Shown: positions 53,153-63,837 of the stretch, piece after piece
Position numbering within the stretch: position 1 is the first letter of the stretch
Layout of the letters: each line of letters starts with the position of its first letter
Source of the DNA: Myxococcus sp046520405
Lineage (GTDB): Bacteria > Myxococcota > Myxococcia > Myxococcales > Myxococcaceae
NCBI GenBank assembly: GCA_046520405.1
Contig: JBKGHI010000009.1
Location: 21,762-85,761, forward strand
Reading direction: 5' to 3'
DNA length: 64,000 nucleotides
Translations under genes and position numbers: made by a program
The notes under the pieces: generated by a model
Told to the model about the DNA's origin: nothing
Databases searched by the model: none
The model's input: the letters and a program-made list of their open reading frames with translations, nothing else

Positions 53153-53929
53153 TCACCCGAACTTGCCGGTGACGTAGTCCTCGGTGCGCTTCTCGCGCGG
53201 GTTGGTGAAGATCTGCTCGGTGGGGCCGCATTCCACCAGCTCGCCCATGTAGAAGAAAGCGGTGCGGTCGCTGACGCGCGCGGCCTGCTGCATGTTGTGA
53301 GTGACGATGGCGATGGTGTACGTCGCCTTCAGCTCGTGGATGAGCTCCTCGATTTTCGCCGTGGCGATGGGGTCCAACGCGCTGGCGGGCTCGTCCATCA
53401 GCAGCACCTCCGGCTCCACCGCCATCGCGCGGGCGATGCACAGACGCTGCTGCTGGCCGCCGGACAGGCCCAGGGCGCTCTCGTCCAGCCGGTCCTTCAC
53501 CTCGTCCCAGAGCGCGGCGCCGCGCAGGGACTTCTCCACGCGCGTGGCCAGCTCCGCCTTGTCCTTCATCCCGCCCACGCGCAGGCCGTAGGCGACGTTC
53601 TCGAAGATGCTCTTGGGGAAGGGGTTGGACTTCTGGAAGACCATGCCCACGCGGCGGCGCAGGTCCACCACGTCCACGCCCCGGTCATGGATGTCCGTGC
53701 CGTCCAGCAAGATGGTTCCCGAATGCGTCGTGCCGGAGATGAGGTCGTTCATCCGGTTGAGCGAGCGCAGGAAGGTGGACTTGCCGCAACCGGAGGGGCC
53801 GATGAGGGCCGTCACCCGCCGGTCTTGGATGGCCAGGGACACCTTGTGGATGGCCGTCTTCGGGCCGTAGCGCAGGGTGAGCTCCCGCGCTTCCATCTTC
53901 GCGCGGGGATTCTGGGGTTGAAGGGACAT
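53153..53929 (-). CDS. pstB: Phosphate ABC transporter ATPase PstB
   Basis: The protein has 258 residues from the ATG at 53929. Walker A is GPSGCGKSTFLRSLNRMND (diagnostic of PstB), with FQKSNPFP, signature LSGGQQQRLCIARA and Walker B LLMDEPASALDPIAT. H-loop IVTHNMQQAARVSD follows. ATP hydrolysis drives phosphate uptake through PstCA. Confidence 0.97.
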   Translation of the reverse strand: MSLQPQNPRAKMEARELTLRYGPKTAIHKVSLAIQDRRVTALIGPSGCGKSTFLRSLNRMNDLISGTTHSGTILLDGTDIHDRGVDVVDLRRRVGMVFQKSNPFPKSIFENVAYGLRVGGMKDKAELATRVEKSLRGAALWDEVKDRLDESALGLSGGQQQRLCIARAMAVEPEVLLMDEPASALDPIATAKIEELIHELKATYTIAIVTHNMQQAARVSDRTAFFYMGELVECGPTEQIFTNPREKRTEDYVTGKFG

Positions 53930-53942
53930 GGCAGGCGTACCG

Positions 53943-54854
53943 TCAGTGGGCGCTGGCGGCCTTGCGGCGCGTGCGCGTCCGGATGATGACCGCGACGAGG
54001 TTGAGGGCGAAGGTGAGCGCCAGCAGCACCAGCACCGTCGCATACAGCGGACCACTGGCCTCCGTCACGTTGGGTGACTGGGTGGCCATGACATACGTGT
54101 GGTAGCCCAGGTGCATGAACTGGGAGTCCAGTTGCGTGGGCAGGTCCGGCAGGAAGTAGGCCGCGCCGGTGAAGAGGATGGGCGCCACCTCGCCCGCGCC
54201 GCGGGAGATGGCCAGCACCGCGCCGGTGAGGATGCCGGGCAGGGCGCCGGGCAGCACCACCCGCGCCAGCGTCTGCGACTGGGTGGCGCCCAGCGCCAGG
54301 CTGGCGGTGCGCTGGTCCAGGGGCACCGCGCGCAGCGCCTCCTCCGTGGAGACGATGACCACCGGCAGCGTCAGCACCGCCAGCGTCAATGAGGCCCAGA
54401 GGATGCCCGGCTGGGCCCAGTGCATCTCCTCGTAGCCGAGCAGCCGGTCCATGTTGCCGCCGACGAAGAGGATGAAGAAGCCCAGCCCGAAGAGGCCGAA
54501 GACGATGGAGGGCACGCCCGCGAGGTTGACCACCGCCACGCGCACCCAGCGGGCGAAGCGCGAGTCCGGCGGCGCGTACTCGTGGAGGTAGACGGCGGTG
54601 AGCACGCCCACCGGCATCACCGCGATGGTCATCAGCAGGGTGAGCGCGGCGGTGCCGAAGATGGCGGGGAAGATGCCGCCGGCCATCATTCCGTCCCGGG
54701 GCGCCTCGGTGAGGAAGGACCAGGAGATGTGGCGCGCCCCGTGGCTGGCGACGTCCAGCAGGATGAGGGCCAGCATGCCCACGATGACGAAGGCCGCGAG
54801 GGCCGTGAGTCCGGTGAGGCCCAGCCCCACCGCCCGGCGCGTGGTGTACTTCAC
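53943..54854 (-). CDS. pstA: Phosphate ABC transporter permease PstA
   Basis: The 303-residue membrane protein has about six helices. GIFPAIFGTAALTL and the EAA-type loop LALGATQSQTLARVVLPGALPG identify PstA, with GEVAPILFTGAAYF near the end. Its start overlaps the pstC stop (ATGA) and pstB follows 13 bases later. Confidence 0.96.
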   Translation of the reverse strand: MKYTTRRAVGLGLTGLTALAAFVIVGMLALILLDVASHGARHISWSFLTEAPRDGMMAGGIFPAIFGTAALTLLMTIAVMPVGVLTAVYLHEYAPPDSRFARWVRVAVVNLAGVPSIVFGLFGLGFFILFVGGNMDRLLGYEEMHWAQPGILWASLTLAVLTLPVVIVSTEEALRAVPLDQRTASLALGATQSQTLARVVLPGALPGILTGAVLAISRGAGEVAPILFTGAAYFLPDLPTQLDSQFMHLGYHTYVMATQSPNVTEASGPLYATVLVLLALTFALNLVAVIIRTRTRRKAASAH

Positions 54855-55849
54855 GAGGCGCTCCCGGTCAGCCGCTGGAGGACCTTCTTCGTCCAGGTGG
54901 AGGCGACCATGTTGAGGACGAAGGTGAAGATGAACAGCTCCACGCCGATGAAGAAGAGCAGGGAGTAGTGCGGGCTGCCCACCACCACTTCACCCATCTC
55001 CGCGGCGATGGTGGCCGACAGCGAGCGGGCCGAATCCCCCAGGTTCCAGGACACGATGTCCGCGTTGCCTGACGCCATGAGGACAATCATCGTCTCGCCA
55101 ATGGCCCGGCCGAAGCCCAGCACACACGCGGCGAGGATGCCGGGGGCCGCCGCGGGCAGCACCACCTTCCACGCGGTCTCCCAGAGCGTGGCGCCCAGCG
55201 CGAGCGAGGCCTCGCGGTAGCTGCGGGGCACCGCGGTGAGCGCGTCCTCGGACACGGTGAAGATGACGGGGACGATGGCCAGCGCCAGCGCCAGCCCCGC
55301 CAGCGTGCCATTGAGCGGCCGGTCCAGGTGGAACACGTTCTTCACCATCGGGGCCAGCACCATCAGCGCGAAGAAGCCCAGCACCACGGAGGGGATGCCG
55401 GCCAGCAGCTCGATGACGGGCTTGAGCAGCTCGCGCAGGCGGCGCGGGGCGAACTCCGCGACGAAGAGCGCGCTGAAGACGCCCATGGGCACCGCCACCA
55501 GCATGGAGACGAAGGTGATTTTCAGCGTGCCCACGAACAGCGGAATCATGCTGACCTTGGGCGTGTCCGACACGGGCTGCCACCGGAACGGGTAGCGGCC
55601 CTCCTGCGCCAGGAACATCTTGGAGAGGCTGGCCTCGTGGCGGGCCTCCGCGTCCGTGAACAGCGTCAGCGCCTCCTTGGCCACGAAGACGATGATGAGG
55701 ATGAGCGCGGCGATGCCGGTGAACGCCATCAGCGTGATGAAGCCCGCGACGGCCTTCTCCCGCAGCTGACGCCTCCGCGCGGCCGCGGACAGGCGCGGCG
55801 CGGGCACGGCTTGCGTGAGACCTTGCTCCATGGTCGCCTGTCTATCCAT
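54851..55849 (-). CDS. pstC: Phosphate ABC transporter permease PstC
   Basis: The 332-residue permease has about six helices. GIPSVVLGFFALMVLAP, the EAA loop LALGATLWETAWKVVLPAAAPG and GRAIGETMIVLMASGNA fit PstC. There is a possible alternative start at the ATG at 55831 (MEQGL); neither has a strong ribosome site. It follows pstS by 43 bases. Confidence 0.95.
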   Translation of the reverse strand: MDRQATMEQGLTQAVPAPRLSAAARRRQLREKAVAGFITLMAFTGIAALILIIVFVAKEALTLFTDAEARHEASLSKMFLAQEGRYPFRWQPVSDTPKVSMIPLFVGTLKITFVSMLVAVPMGVFSALFVAEFAPRRLRELLKPVIELLAGIPSVVLGFFALMVLAPMVKNVFHLDRPLNGTLAGLALALAIVPVIFTVSEDALTAVPRSYREASLALGATLWETAWKVVLPAAAPGILAACVLGFGRAIGETMIVLMASGNADIVSWNLGDSARSLSATIAAEMGEVVVGSPHYSLLFFIGVELFIFTFVLNMVASTWTKKVLQRLTGSAS

Positions 55850-55892
55850 TGGGACTCAGGGCCTCTTGTGACATTCGTGTGACGCTCCGCGT

Positions 55893-56714
55893 CTACTTCA
55901 CGGGGAAGTAGCCGACCTGGGTGACGATGGCCTGACCTTCCGGGGAGAGCGCGAAGTCGATGAAGGCCTTGATGTCGCCCGTGGGCTCGTTGCGCAGGTA
56001 GAAGAAGAGGTCGCGCGCCAGCGGGTACTTGCCGCTCTTGATGTTGTCCGCGCTGGGGGCAATCTCCTCGTTGCCCTTCTTGACCTTCAGCTCCTTGATG
56101 CCCTCGGCATAGGCGGCGCCGCCGTAGCCCAGGCTGTTCTTCTCCTTGGAGACGGCGTTCACCACCGCGGCGGTGCCGGGCAGCGTCTGGATGGCGGGCG
56201 CGAAGTCCTCGCCGTCCAGCACCATGTCCTTCACGAAGACGTAGGTGCCGGAGGAGTTCTCCCGGGAGTAGGCGACGATGGGCGCGTCCGCGCCGCCCAA
56301 CTGCTTCCAGTTGGTGATGTCGCCCACGTAGATCTTCATGAGCTGCTCGGTGGTGAGCGCGCCCACGGGGTTGCCCTGGTGGACGTAGAAGGTGACGCCG
56401 TCCTTGGCCACCGAGCGCTGCACGGGCGGCGCCTTGTAGCGGGCCTTCAGCTTGTCGGCCTCCGCCTTCTTCATCTCCCGGCTGGACATGGCGATGTCCG
56501 TGGTGCCGTTCTGGAGGGCCGCCAGGCCCACGCCGGAGCCGCCGCCGGTGACCTGGATCTTGATGGAGGGGTTCTTCTTCATGAACGCCTCGGCCCAGCG
56601 CTGGCCGAGGATGACCATGGTGTCGGAGCCCTTGATGGTGACGGTGCCCGCCTGGGCGGCGGCGGGGAGCGCCAGGAGGAACACCGCGAGCAGGGGCTTG
56701 AGGAGCGATTTCAT
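55893..56714 (-). CDS. pstS: Phosphate-binding periplasmic protein PstS
   Basis: The protein has 273 residues from the ATG at 56714. The signal peptide ends ALPAAAQAG. The phosphate-binding motifs are GSDTMVILGQRW (N-terminal) and SRENSSGTYVFV. It delivers phosphate to PstCA. It lies between the phoB-like gene and pstC on the same strand, with a 132-base leader that may carry its own promoter. Confidence 0.95.
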   Translation of the reverse strand: MKSLLKPLLAVFLLALPAAAQAGTVTIKGSDTMVILGQRWAEAFMKKNPSIKIQVTGGGSGVGLAALQNGTTDIAMSSREMKKAEADKLKARYKAPPVQRSVAKDGVTFYVHQGNPVGALTTEQLMKIYVGDITNWKQLGGADAPIVAYSRENSSGTYVFVKDMVLDGEDFAPAIQTLPGTAAVVNAVSKEKNSLGYGGAAYAEGIKELKVKKGNEEIAPSADNIKSGKYPLARDLFFYLRNEPTGDIKAFIDFALSPEGQAIVTQVGYFPVK

Positions 56715-56792
56715 GAGGAACTTCTCCAGGCTGCGTGGGGCGGACCGGAATCTGTCCGCTGTGTGGGGCCTGCGCGAAGACGGCGCGCTTCT

Positions 56793-56841
56793 ACGTGACG
56801 TGGGTGTCCGTTTCGCGTCCTCCACGTGACATCGAGGTCAC
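56793..56841 (-). promoter_or_regulatory. Candidate operator upstream of pstS
   Basis: GTGAC-N6-GTCAC is an inverted repeat at 56826-56841. ACGTGAC also occurs at 56793-56799 and again at 56824-56830. It does not match the 11-bp-spaced E. coli Pho box. It lies 110-130 bases upstream of the pstS start, just after the phoB stop. Confidence 0.3.
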
Positions 56842-56846
56842 GACCC

Positions 56847-57536
56847 TCAGCCCGCGGCGGGGTCCAGCATCCGGTAGCCGACACCGCGGACCGTCTCCAG
56901 CAGCGCGCGCGCGGGGCCCAGCTTGTCGCGCAGGCGCATGACGTGGGTGTCGATGGTGCGCGTCTCCAGGGACGAGGACAGGCCCCAGACCTCCTCCAGG
57001 AGCTGTTCGCGCGTCTGCACCCGGCCCAGGCGGGCGAGCAGGTGCTCCAGGAGCCGGAACTCCAGCGCGGTGAGGGCCACCTCGCGCTCGTCCACGAAGA
57101 AGCGGTGGGACGACACATCCAGCCGCAAGGGCCCCAGCGTCAGGGGAGCCGCGTTCCCGGTGGCGGGCGCGCCCCGGCGGAGGATGGCCTTCAGGCGCAG
57201 CACCAGCTCGCGCACGCTGAAGGGCTTCACCACGTAGTCGTCCGCGCCGACTTCAAAGCCCCGGATGCGGTCGGTCTCCTCGCCCTTGGCGGTGAGCATG
57301 ACGATGAGCACGCCCCGTGACTGGGGACTTGCCCGGAGCTGCCGGCAGACGTCGATGCCGGACATGTCCGGCAACATCAGGTCCAGCAGCACGAGGTCGG
57401 GGTTCTGTTCCCGCGCGGCCGCCAGCGCTGCTTCGCCAGTGTGGGCCACGTGGGTGGTGAGGCCGGAACCCCGCAGGTTGAAATCAATGAGCTCCGCGAG
57501 GTCGCGTTCGTCGTCGACGATGAGGACATGGGGCAT
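56847..57536 (-). CDS. phoB: OmpR/PhoB-family response regulator (probable phosphate regulator)
   Basis: The 229-residue protein has a receiver domain (VDDERDL, phosphoacceptor in VLLDLMLPDMSG, LTAKG, KPFSVRE) and a winged-helix domain (LEFRLLEHLLARLGRVQTREQLLEEVWG, TRTIDTHVMRLRDKLG, VRGVGYRML). Its place directly upstream of pstSCAB-phoU indicates a PhoB role. No PhoR-type kinase follows; the divergent kinase next door is coupled to a different regulator. Symbol assigned from context. Confidence 0.85.
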   Translation of the reverse strand: MPHVLIVDDERDLAELIDFNLRGSGLTTHVAHTGEAALAAAREQNPDLVLLDLMLPDMSGIDVCRQLRASPQSRGVLIVMLTAKGEETDRIRGFEVGADDYVVKPFSVRELVLRLKAILRRGAPATGNAAPLTLGPLRLDVSSHRFFVDEREVALTALEFRLLEHLLARLGRVQTREQLLEEVWGLSSSLETRTIDTHVMRLRDKLGPARALLETVRGVGYRMLDPAAG

Positions 57537-57729
57537 GGCGGGCCGTCACTCTGCGCGCCCCCTTTTCCGAACGTGTGACTCATGTGCAACAACTTCGTCA
57601 GGGCTGGAACACGCACAGGGCGAGCGGCATGGGGCGTGGGTCGGCCCTCCAGCGGGCGGGCCCTGGGCTTGTGGCCTGTTTGCGCGTGAAGGTGCCGCCG
57701 GGCCGGGGTAAACCCCAGGGCGCCCTGTC

Positions 57730-59376
57730 ATGACTTCCTCCCACCCACCGCCGACCCCACCTCCACTTCCCACGCTGACTCCCACGCCCGGAGAGCTGGC
57801 CCACGCGCAGCGGCGCGGGGGACGCTCCGCGCTCGTCGGGCTGGGGCTGGTGGGGCTGGTGGCGTTGACGAGCCCCGTGCTGGGCTACGTGGAGGACGTG
57901 CGCAACGCGCGCGAGGAGCTGCTGAGCCGGCTGCTCAACCAGGCGCAGGTGGCAGTCGGAGGCGCTGGGCGTGCACCTGGGGCTGCTGGAGGCGGAGCTG
58001 GCCCGCGTGGCCGGACACCCCGCGCTCGCCCCCGAGGACGGCATCTCCCCCGCGGAGCTGGCCCTGCTGGAGAGCGCCTTCTCCCACTCGTCCCTCTTCT
58101 CGGAGGGCGTGGCCCTGCTGACGCCCTCCGGCGAGCGCGTCTGGAGCGATCCTCCGGACATGCCGCTGGGGCGCTCGCCCCTCACGCTGCGGCCCTGGTT
58201 CCGCCGGATGGTGGAGGGCCGCCAGCCTGAGATTGACCTGATGGAAGGGGAGGGCGGTCCCATCGTCGTCGCCGTCCCCATGTTCCAGGAGGGGCGCTTC
58301 AAGGGCGTGATGCTGGGCGAGGTCCGCGCGGGCGCGTTGCCCACGCGCCCCACGGCGCAGACGTCCCTGGTGCTGATGGATGAGCATGGCCAGTTGCTGA
58401 TGCCGGTGGGGCTCAAGCTGGGGCCCGGAGACGTCACGGGGACGCTGCGCGCCCTGGCGAAGATGCCCGGGCCGTTGACGCTGGACGGCAAGCACATGAT
58501 GGGCGCGGGCGCGTGGGTGGGGAAGAGCGAGCTGTTGCTCATCGTCCTGGAGGAGGAGACGGCCACCGCGGGCCTGCGCGCGCGCTTCCTGCGGCAGCTG
58601 GCGTTCCACATCGCCCTGCTGAGCAGCACGCTCATCATCTTCATCCTCTTGCTGCGGCACTCGTACCGCTCGCTGCTCGCGGCCGAGGAGCGGCTGCGCC
58701 GTCAGGAGACCATGGCCGCGCTGGGCACCGCGGCCTCGCTCATCGCCCACGAGGTGAAGAACGCCCTCAATGGCATCCAGGCCGCGCTGTCCGTGCTCCG
58801 GCACACGCCGGCCGGCAGCGAGCTGCCCGTGGGCGCCCTGCGCTCGCAGGTGGAGCGCCTGAGCCACCTGGCGCGCTCGCTGCTGTCCTTCGGGGCGCCG
58901 CGTGCCGCGCTGCGCCGGAGCTGTGAGTTGCACCTGCTGGTGCAGGACGCGCTCCAGGGGGTGAAGCTGCTGCCGGAGTCGGAGACGGTGGCGCTCAGCA
59001 CGTCCCTGGAAGAGTCGCTGTGGGTGCAGGGTGACGCGGCGCTCCTGGTCTCCGCCATCGACAACCTGTTGCGCAACGCGGTGGAGGCGGGCGCGGTGGC
59101 GCGGGACACGGGGATGCAGCCGGCGCCCTGGGTCAGCGTGCGTCTGACGCGGGACGACCATGACGCCGTGCTCGTGGTGGAGGACAATGCGGGCGGCGTG
59201 GATCCCCGGCTCGAGCCCAGGTTGTGGGAACCTTTCGCCACCGGGCGGGCCAAGGGCGTGGGGTTGGGGCTGCCCATGGCGCGTGCGTCCGTGGAGGCCC
59301 ACGGTGGCAGTCTGAACTACGTACGAAGTCCGTTGGGAAGCCGCTTCACGTTGCGCCTTCCGCTGGAGGTCACCAG

Positions 59377-59380
<4 letters not shown>
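57730..59380 (+). pseudogene. NtrB-type membrane histidine kinase (frameshifted near 57950)
   Basis: The N-terminal part (MTSSHPPPTPPPLPTL, then a first membrane helix LVGLGLVGLVALTSPVLGY) and the C-terminal part lie in different frames. After LLNQAQ the other frame reads WQSEALGVHLGLLEAELARV. One extra base (or two missing) at about 57945-57955 explains it and gives about 550 codons. Further on there are a periplasmic sensor region, a second helix (LAFHIALLSSTLIIFILLL), HisKA (SLIAHEVKNALNGIQ) and HATPase (NLLRNAVEAGA, DNAGGVDP, GVGLGLPMARA). The stop overlaps the regulator start (ATGA). Confidence 0.8.
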
Positions 59381-60720
<1,340 letters not shown>

Positions 60721-60732
60721 GCGAGGGCACTT

Positions 60733-60789
60733 CAAGATTCTTGCGGTGGGCGACCTCAAGAATCTTTAAGTTGGGAATCGGGACTTAAA
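60733..60789 (+). promoter_or_regulatory. Candidate activator binding sites upstream of sulP
   Basis: CAAGATTCTTG (60733-60743) is a perfect 11-bp palindrome; CAAGAATCTTT (60757-60767) is a near copy centred 24 bp away. TTTAAGT/ACTTAAA (60765-60771 and 60783-60789) is another inverted repeat. They lie about 85-120 bp upstream of the sigma-54 promoter, where NtrC-type enhancers normally sit. Confidence 0.55.
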
Positions 60790-60851
60790 AACCCTTTCAT
60801 ATTCCCGAACGCAATCGGGTTGCGGTCCCTCTCAAGACATTCGGCAAGGGG

Positions 60852-60867
60852 CGGCACGGTATTTGCC
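60852..60867 (+). promoter_or_regulatory. Sigma-54 (-24/-12) promoter of sulP-carbonic anhydrase
   Basis: CGGCACGGTATTTGCC matches the sigma-54 consensus (T/C)GGCACG-N4-TTGC, with GG (60853-60854) and GC (60865-60866) at the required 10-base spacing. Transcription would start near 60878. It directly follows a sigma-54 activator gene. Confidence 0.8.
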
Positions 60868-60925
60868 CAGGGCCTCCACGTGATCCGGCGCACGCGGCAG
60901 TCGCGGCGACTTGTGTGGAGGTGTG

Positions 60926-62473
60926 ATGTCGACTTCGAAGAGTCCTGAGGGCGCTGCTTCCCCCTGGAAGGCGCTGGCCACGGACCTGCCTGCATCCCTG
61001 GTGGTCTTCCTGGTGGCTTTGCCGTTGTGCATGGGTATCGCGCTGGCATCCGGCGCCCCCATCGTCAGCGGTCTCATCGCGGGTGTGGTTGGTGGCCTCG
61101 TGGTGGGCATCTTCGGCGGCGTGCCGCTGCAGGTGAGCGGTCCCGCCGCGGGCCTCGCGGTGATGGTGTTCGGCTTCATCCAGCAGATGGGGCTGGCCAT
61201 GACGTGCGCGGCGGTGGCCGTCGCGGGCGTGGTGCAGATGATTCTCGGTGGGCTGAAGGTGGCGCGCGGCGCGCTGGCCATCTCCCCCGCCGTCATCCAC
61301 GGGATGATGGCCGGCATCGGCATCCTCATCGTCCTGGGGCAGGTCCACATCGTCATGGGCGGCGCGCCCCAGGCGAACGCGTGGCAGAACCTGAAGGAGC
61401 TGCCGGGGCAGATCGCGGACCTTCACGGCGCCGCGACGCTGCTGGGCCTGCTCACCATTGGCCTGATGGTCGCGTGGCAGTTCGTCCCCGGGAAGCTGAA
61501 GAAGGTCCCCGGTCCGCTCGTGGCCGTGGTGGGCGCCAGCGCCGCCGCGTACTTCCTGAGCGCGGACGTGGCCCGGGTGGACCTGCCGGAGAACATCTTC
61601 TCCAGCATCCAGTTGCCCACCTTCCCCAAGGGTGACTGGGCCACCTTCGGCACGGCGGTGCTGTCACTGGCGCTGGTCGCGAGCGCCGAGTCGCTCTTGA
61701 GCGCGGTGGCCACGGACAAGATGCACACCGGCCCGCGCGCGAACCTGGACCGCGAGCTCTTCGCTCAGGGCCTGGCGAACACTGTGTCGGGTCTGGCGGG
61801 CGGCCTGCCCATCACCGGCGTCATCGTGCGCAGCGCCACCAACATCACCGCCGGCGCGAAGACGCGGCTGTCGGGCACCCTGCACGGCGTCTGGTTGCTC
61901 CTGTTCGTCACGCTGCTCGGCTCGGTTGCGGGGCTCGTGCCCCTCACGGTGCTGGCCGGTCTGCTCGTCTTCGTCGGCGCCAAGCTGGTGAACGTGCACC
62001 ACATCCGCGAGCTGGCGAAGCGCGGCGAGCTGGCCGTGTACCTGGTGACGGTGGCCGGCGTGGTGGGCGTCAACCTGCTGGCGGGCATCGGCATGGGCCT
62101 GGCGTTCGCGGTGCTGCGCCTGCTGTGGCACCTGGGCAGCGTCAAGGTGGAGGTCCAGCCGCAGGCGGACGCGTCCTACCTGGTTCGAATCTCGGGCGCG
62201 CTGACGTTCGTCGGTGTACCCAGGCTGTCCAGCGCGCTGGCGCAGGTTCCGTCGGGCTCGAAAGTGGAGCTGGACCTCGCGGTGCAGACGCTGGACCACT
62301 CCGGGCATGAAGCCCTGGAGAGCTGGTGCGACACGCATCGCAAGACGGGTGGCACGGTGTTCACCGAGTCGCTCGAGGATGTCTGGAGCCGTAAGGGGAC
62401 GATGAAGTCGAATGCCCCGGCGGTCGTCGAAGGTCCCAATCACAACTCGCTTGTTTCTGGAGGTGCGCAGTGA
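60926..62473 (+). CDS. SulP/SLC26-family anion transporter with STAS domain (probable bicarbonate transporter)
   Basis: The protein has 515 residues from the ATG at 60926, with GGAGG 4 bases upstream. It has about eleven membrane helices. PLCMGIALASGAPIVSGLIAG and QVSGPAAGLAVMV are family motifs, and ASAESLLSAVATDKMH follows. A C-terminal STAS domain spans about residues 415-490 (YLVRISGALTFVGVPRL). The SulP gene overlaps a carbonic anhydrase gene, an arrangement found where SulP proteins import bicarbonate; sulfate transport cannot be excluded. Controlled by the sigma-54 promoter upstream. Confidence 0.9.
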   Translation: MSTSKSPEGAASPWKALATDLPASLVVFLVALPLCMGIALASGAPIVSGLIAGVVGGLVVGIFGGVPLQVSGPAAGLAVMVFGFIQQMGLAMTCAAVAVAGVVQMILGGLKVARGALAISPAVIHGMMAGIGILIVLGQVHIVMGGAPQANAWQNLKELPGQIADLHGAATLLGLLTIGLMVAWQFVPGKLKKVPGPLVAVVGASAAAYFLSADVARVDLPENIFSSIQLPTFPKGDWATFGTAVLSLALVASAESLLSAVATDKMHTGPRANLDRELFAQGLANTVSGLAGGLPITGVIVRSATNITAGAKTRLSGTLHGVWLLLFVTLLGSVAGLVPLTVLAGLLVFVGAKLVNVHHIRELAKRGELAVYLVTVAGVVGVNLLAGIGMGLAFAVLRLLWHLGSVKVEVQPQADASYLVRISGALTFVGVPRLSSALAQVPSGSKVELDLAVQTLDHSGHEALESWCDTHRKTGGTVFTESLEDVWSRKGTMKSNAPAVVEGPNHNSLVSGGAQ

Positions 62474-63210
62474 GGAAGCTCATCCGCGGTCTGTTGGACT
62501 TTCAGCTCAACGCCCGTTCCAACTACCGTGAGAAGTTCGCGTTGCTGGCGCAGGGGCAGAAGCCGGATTGCCTCTTCATCGCCTGCGCGGACAGCCGCGT
62601 GGTGCCCAACCTGCTCGTGTCCACGGACCCGGGGGACCTCTTCGTGGTCCGCAACGTGGGCAACATGATGCCGCCGTCCGACTCCAAGGGGCAGTCGACG
62701 GGTGACCAGTCCGAGGCGGCCGCGCTGGAGTTCTCGCTCCGCAATCTGCCTGTGGAGGACATCGTGGTGTGCGGCCACTCGAGCTGCGGCGCGATGAAGG
62801 CCGTCCTCGCGGGCGGCGTGGGGCCGGAGCACCCGAACCTCAGCGGCTGGCTCGAGCACGGCAAGCCCGCGCTCCAGCGCATGCAGGAGAACCCGAAGCT
62901 GGGGGAGGGCCTGCCGGATTACGACCGCCTGTCCCAGAACAACGTGCTGCTGCAGATGGAGCACATCGCCAGCTACCCGTGGGTGAAGGCGCGCCTCGAC
63001 GCGGGCACGCTGCGGCTGCACGGCTGGTGGTTCGACATCGGCACCGCGCAGGTCCACGCCTGGCGCGCGGCGCTGGGCCGCTTCGTCCCCATGGATGAGC
63101 TGGTGGGCGAGGCGCTGCTGCGCGAGCTGGGCACGGATGGCCACGCCCACGGCGCGCTGACGAACGGCAATGGCGCCCCGCACCTGTCGGTCGCCGCCAG
63201 CCGGTCGTAA
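62470..63210 (+). CDS. Beta-class carbonic anhydrase
   Basis: The protein has 246 residues from the GTG at 62470, overlapping the sulP stop (GTGA), so translation is coupled. Zinc ligands are visible: CADSR (Cys, Asp, Arg) and HSSCG (His, Cys). FVVRNVGNM and WWFDIGTAQV also fit the family. It interconverts CO2 and bicarbonate in the cytoplasm, presumably using bicarbonate moved by the SulP partner. Confidence 0.95.
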   Translation: MRKLIRGLLDFQLNARSNYREKFALLAQGQKPDCLFIACADSRVVPNLLVSTDPGDLFVVRNVGNMMPPSDSKGQSTGDQSEAAALEFSLRNLPVEDIVVCGHSSCGAMKAVLAGGVGPEHPNLSGWLEHGKPALQRMQENPKLGEGLPDYDRLSQNNVLLQMEHIASYPWVKARLDAGTLRLHGWWFDIGTAQVHAWRAALGRFVPMDELVGEALLRELGTDGHAHGALTNGNGAPHLSVAASRS

Positions 63211-63229
63211 CGCCGTCGGAGCAGGCACG

Positions 63230-63266
63230 CGGGAGGACGGCCCGGTTTCACGGCGCCGTTCTCCCG
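63230..63266. terminator. Possible bidirectional terminator between carbonic anhydrase and sixA genes
   Basis: CGGGAGGACGGC (63230-63241) pairs over 12 bp (one G-U) with GCCGTTCTCCCG (63255-63266) around a 13-base loop, between two convergent genes. No T-tract on either side. Confidence 0.45.
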
Positions 63267-63307
63267 GTGCACCGCGGCGCGCGTTCAGCGCAGGTCGCCC
63301 GGGCGCT

Positions 63308-63778
63308 TCACCGGCTTGCCGGCGTGGCCCACCACGCGAGCGTGAAGCCGCCATCCTTCAGTGGATGCAGGGCCAGCGCCGCGCCCTTGCGGAGCTTGTC
63401 GGGCAGCTCATGCTCCAACGCGCGCTGGGCCGCGCGCTCCAGCGAAGGATTGTGGCCCACCAGGGCCCAGCCCGCGCCCCGTTCCCGCCCCAGGTCGACG
63501 ATGCGCTTGTGCGCGCCGCGCTGGGGCAGCAGGGCGGGGTGGACCTCCACGCCGGACACGCCGAAGGCCTCCGCGAGCAGCTCCGCCGTCTGGACGGCGC
63601 GCACCAGCGGACTGGTGATGATGCCTCGCAGCGGCGTGAGGCGTGCCAGTTTGCGGGCGTGGTGGCGGAAGGCGGCGCGGCCTTCCGAGGTGAGGGCACG
63701 GGCCTCGTCGCCCAGGACATGAGAGTCCTCCGCGACGGCGTGGCGGACGAACAGCAGGGGCAGCTCGCGAGCAGACAT
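63308..63778 (-). CDS. sixA: SixA-like phosphohistidine phosphatase
   Basis: The 156-residue histidine phosphatase has the catalytic motif FVRHAVAED, the second site SPLVRAVQTAELLAE and the late His in LVGHNPSLE. Length and order match SixA, which dephosphorylates phosphohistidine on HPt domains or PTS proteins. Target here unknown. Confidence 0.88.
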   Translation of the reverse strand: MSARELPLLFVRHAVAEDSHVLGDEARALTSEGRAAFRHHARKLARLTPLRGIITSPLVRAVQTAELLAEAFGVSGVEVHPALLPQRGAHKRIVDLGRERGAGWALVGHNPSLERAAQRALEHELPDKLRKGAALALHPLKDGGFTLAWWATPASR

Positions 63779-63837
63779 GGTGGTCGCCGTGAATCACTCC
63801 CGGCGGCCTCGCGCAAGCAACGGCCTGGCGACAACGT

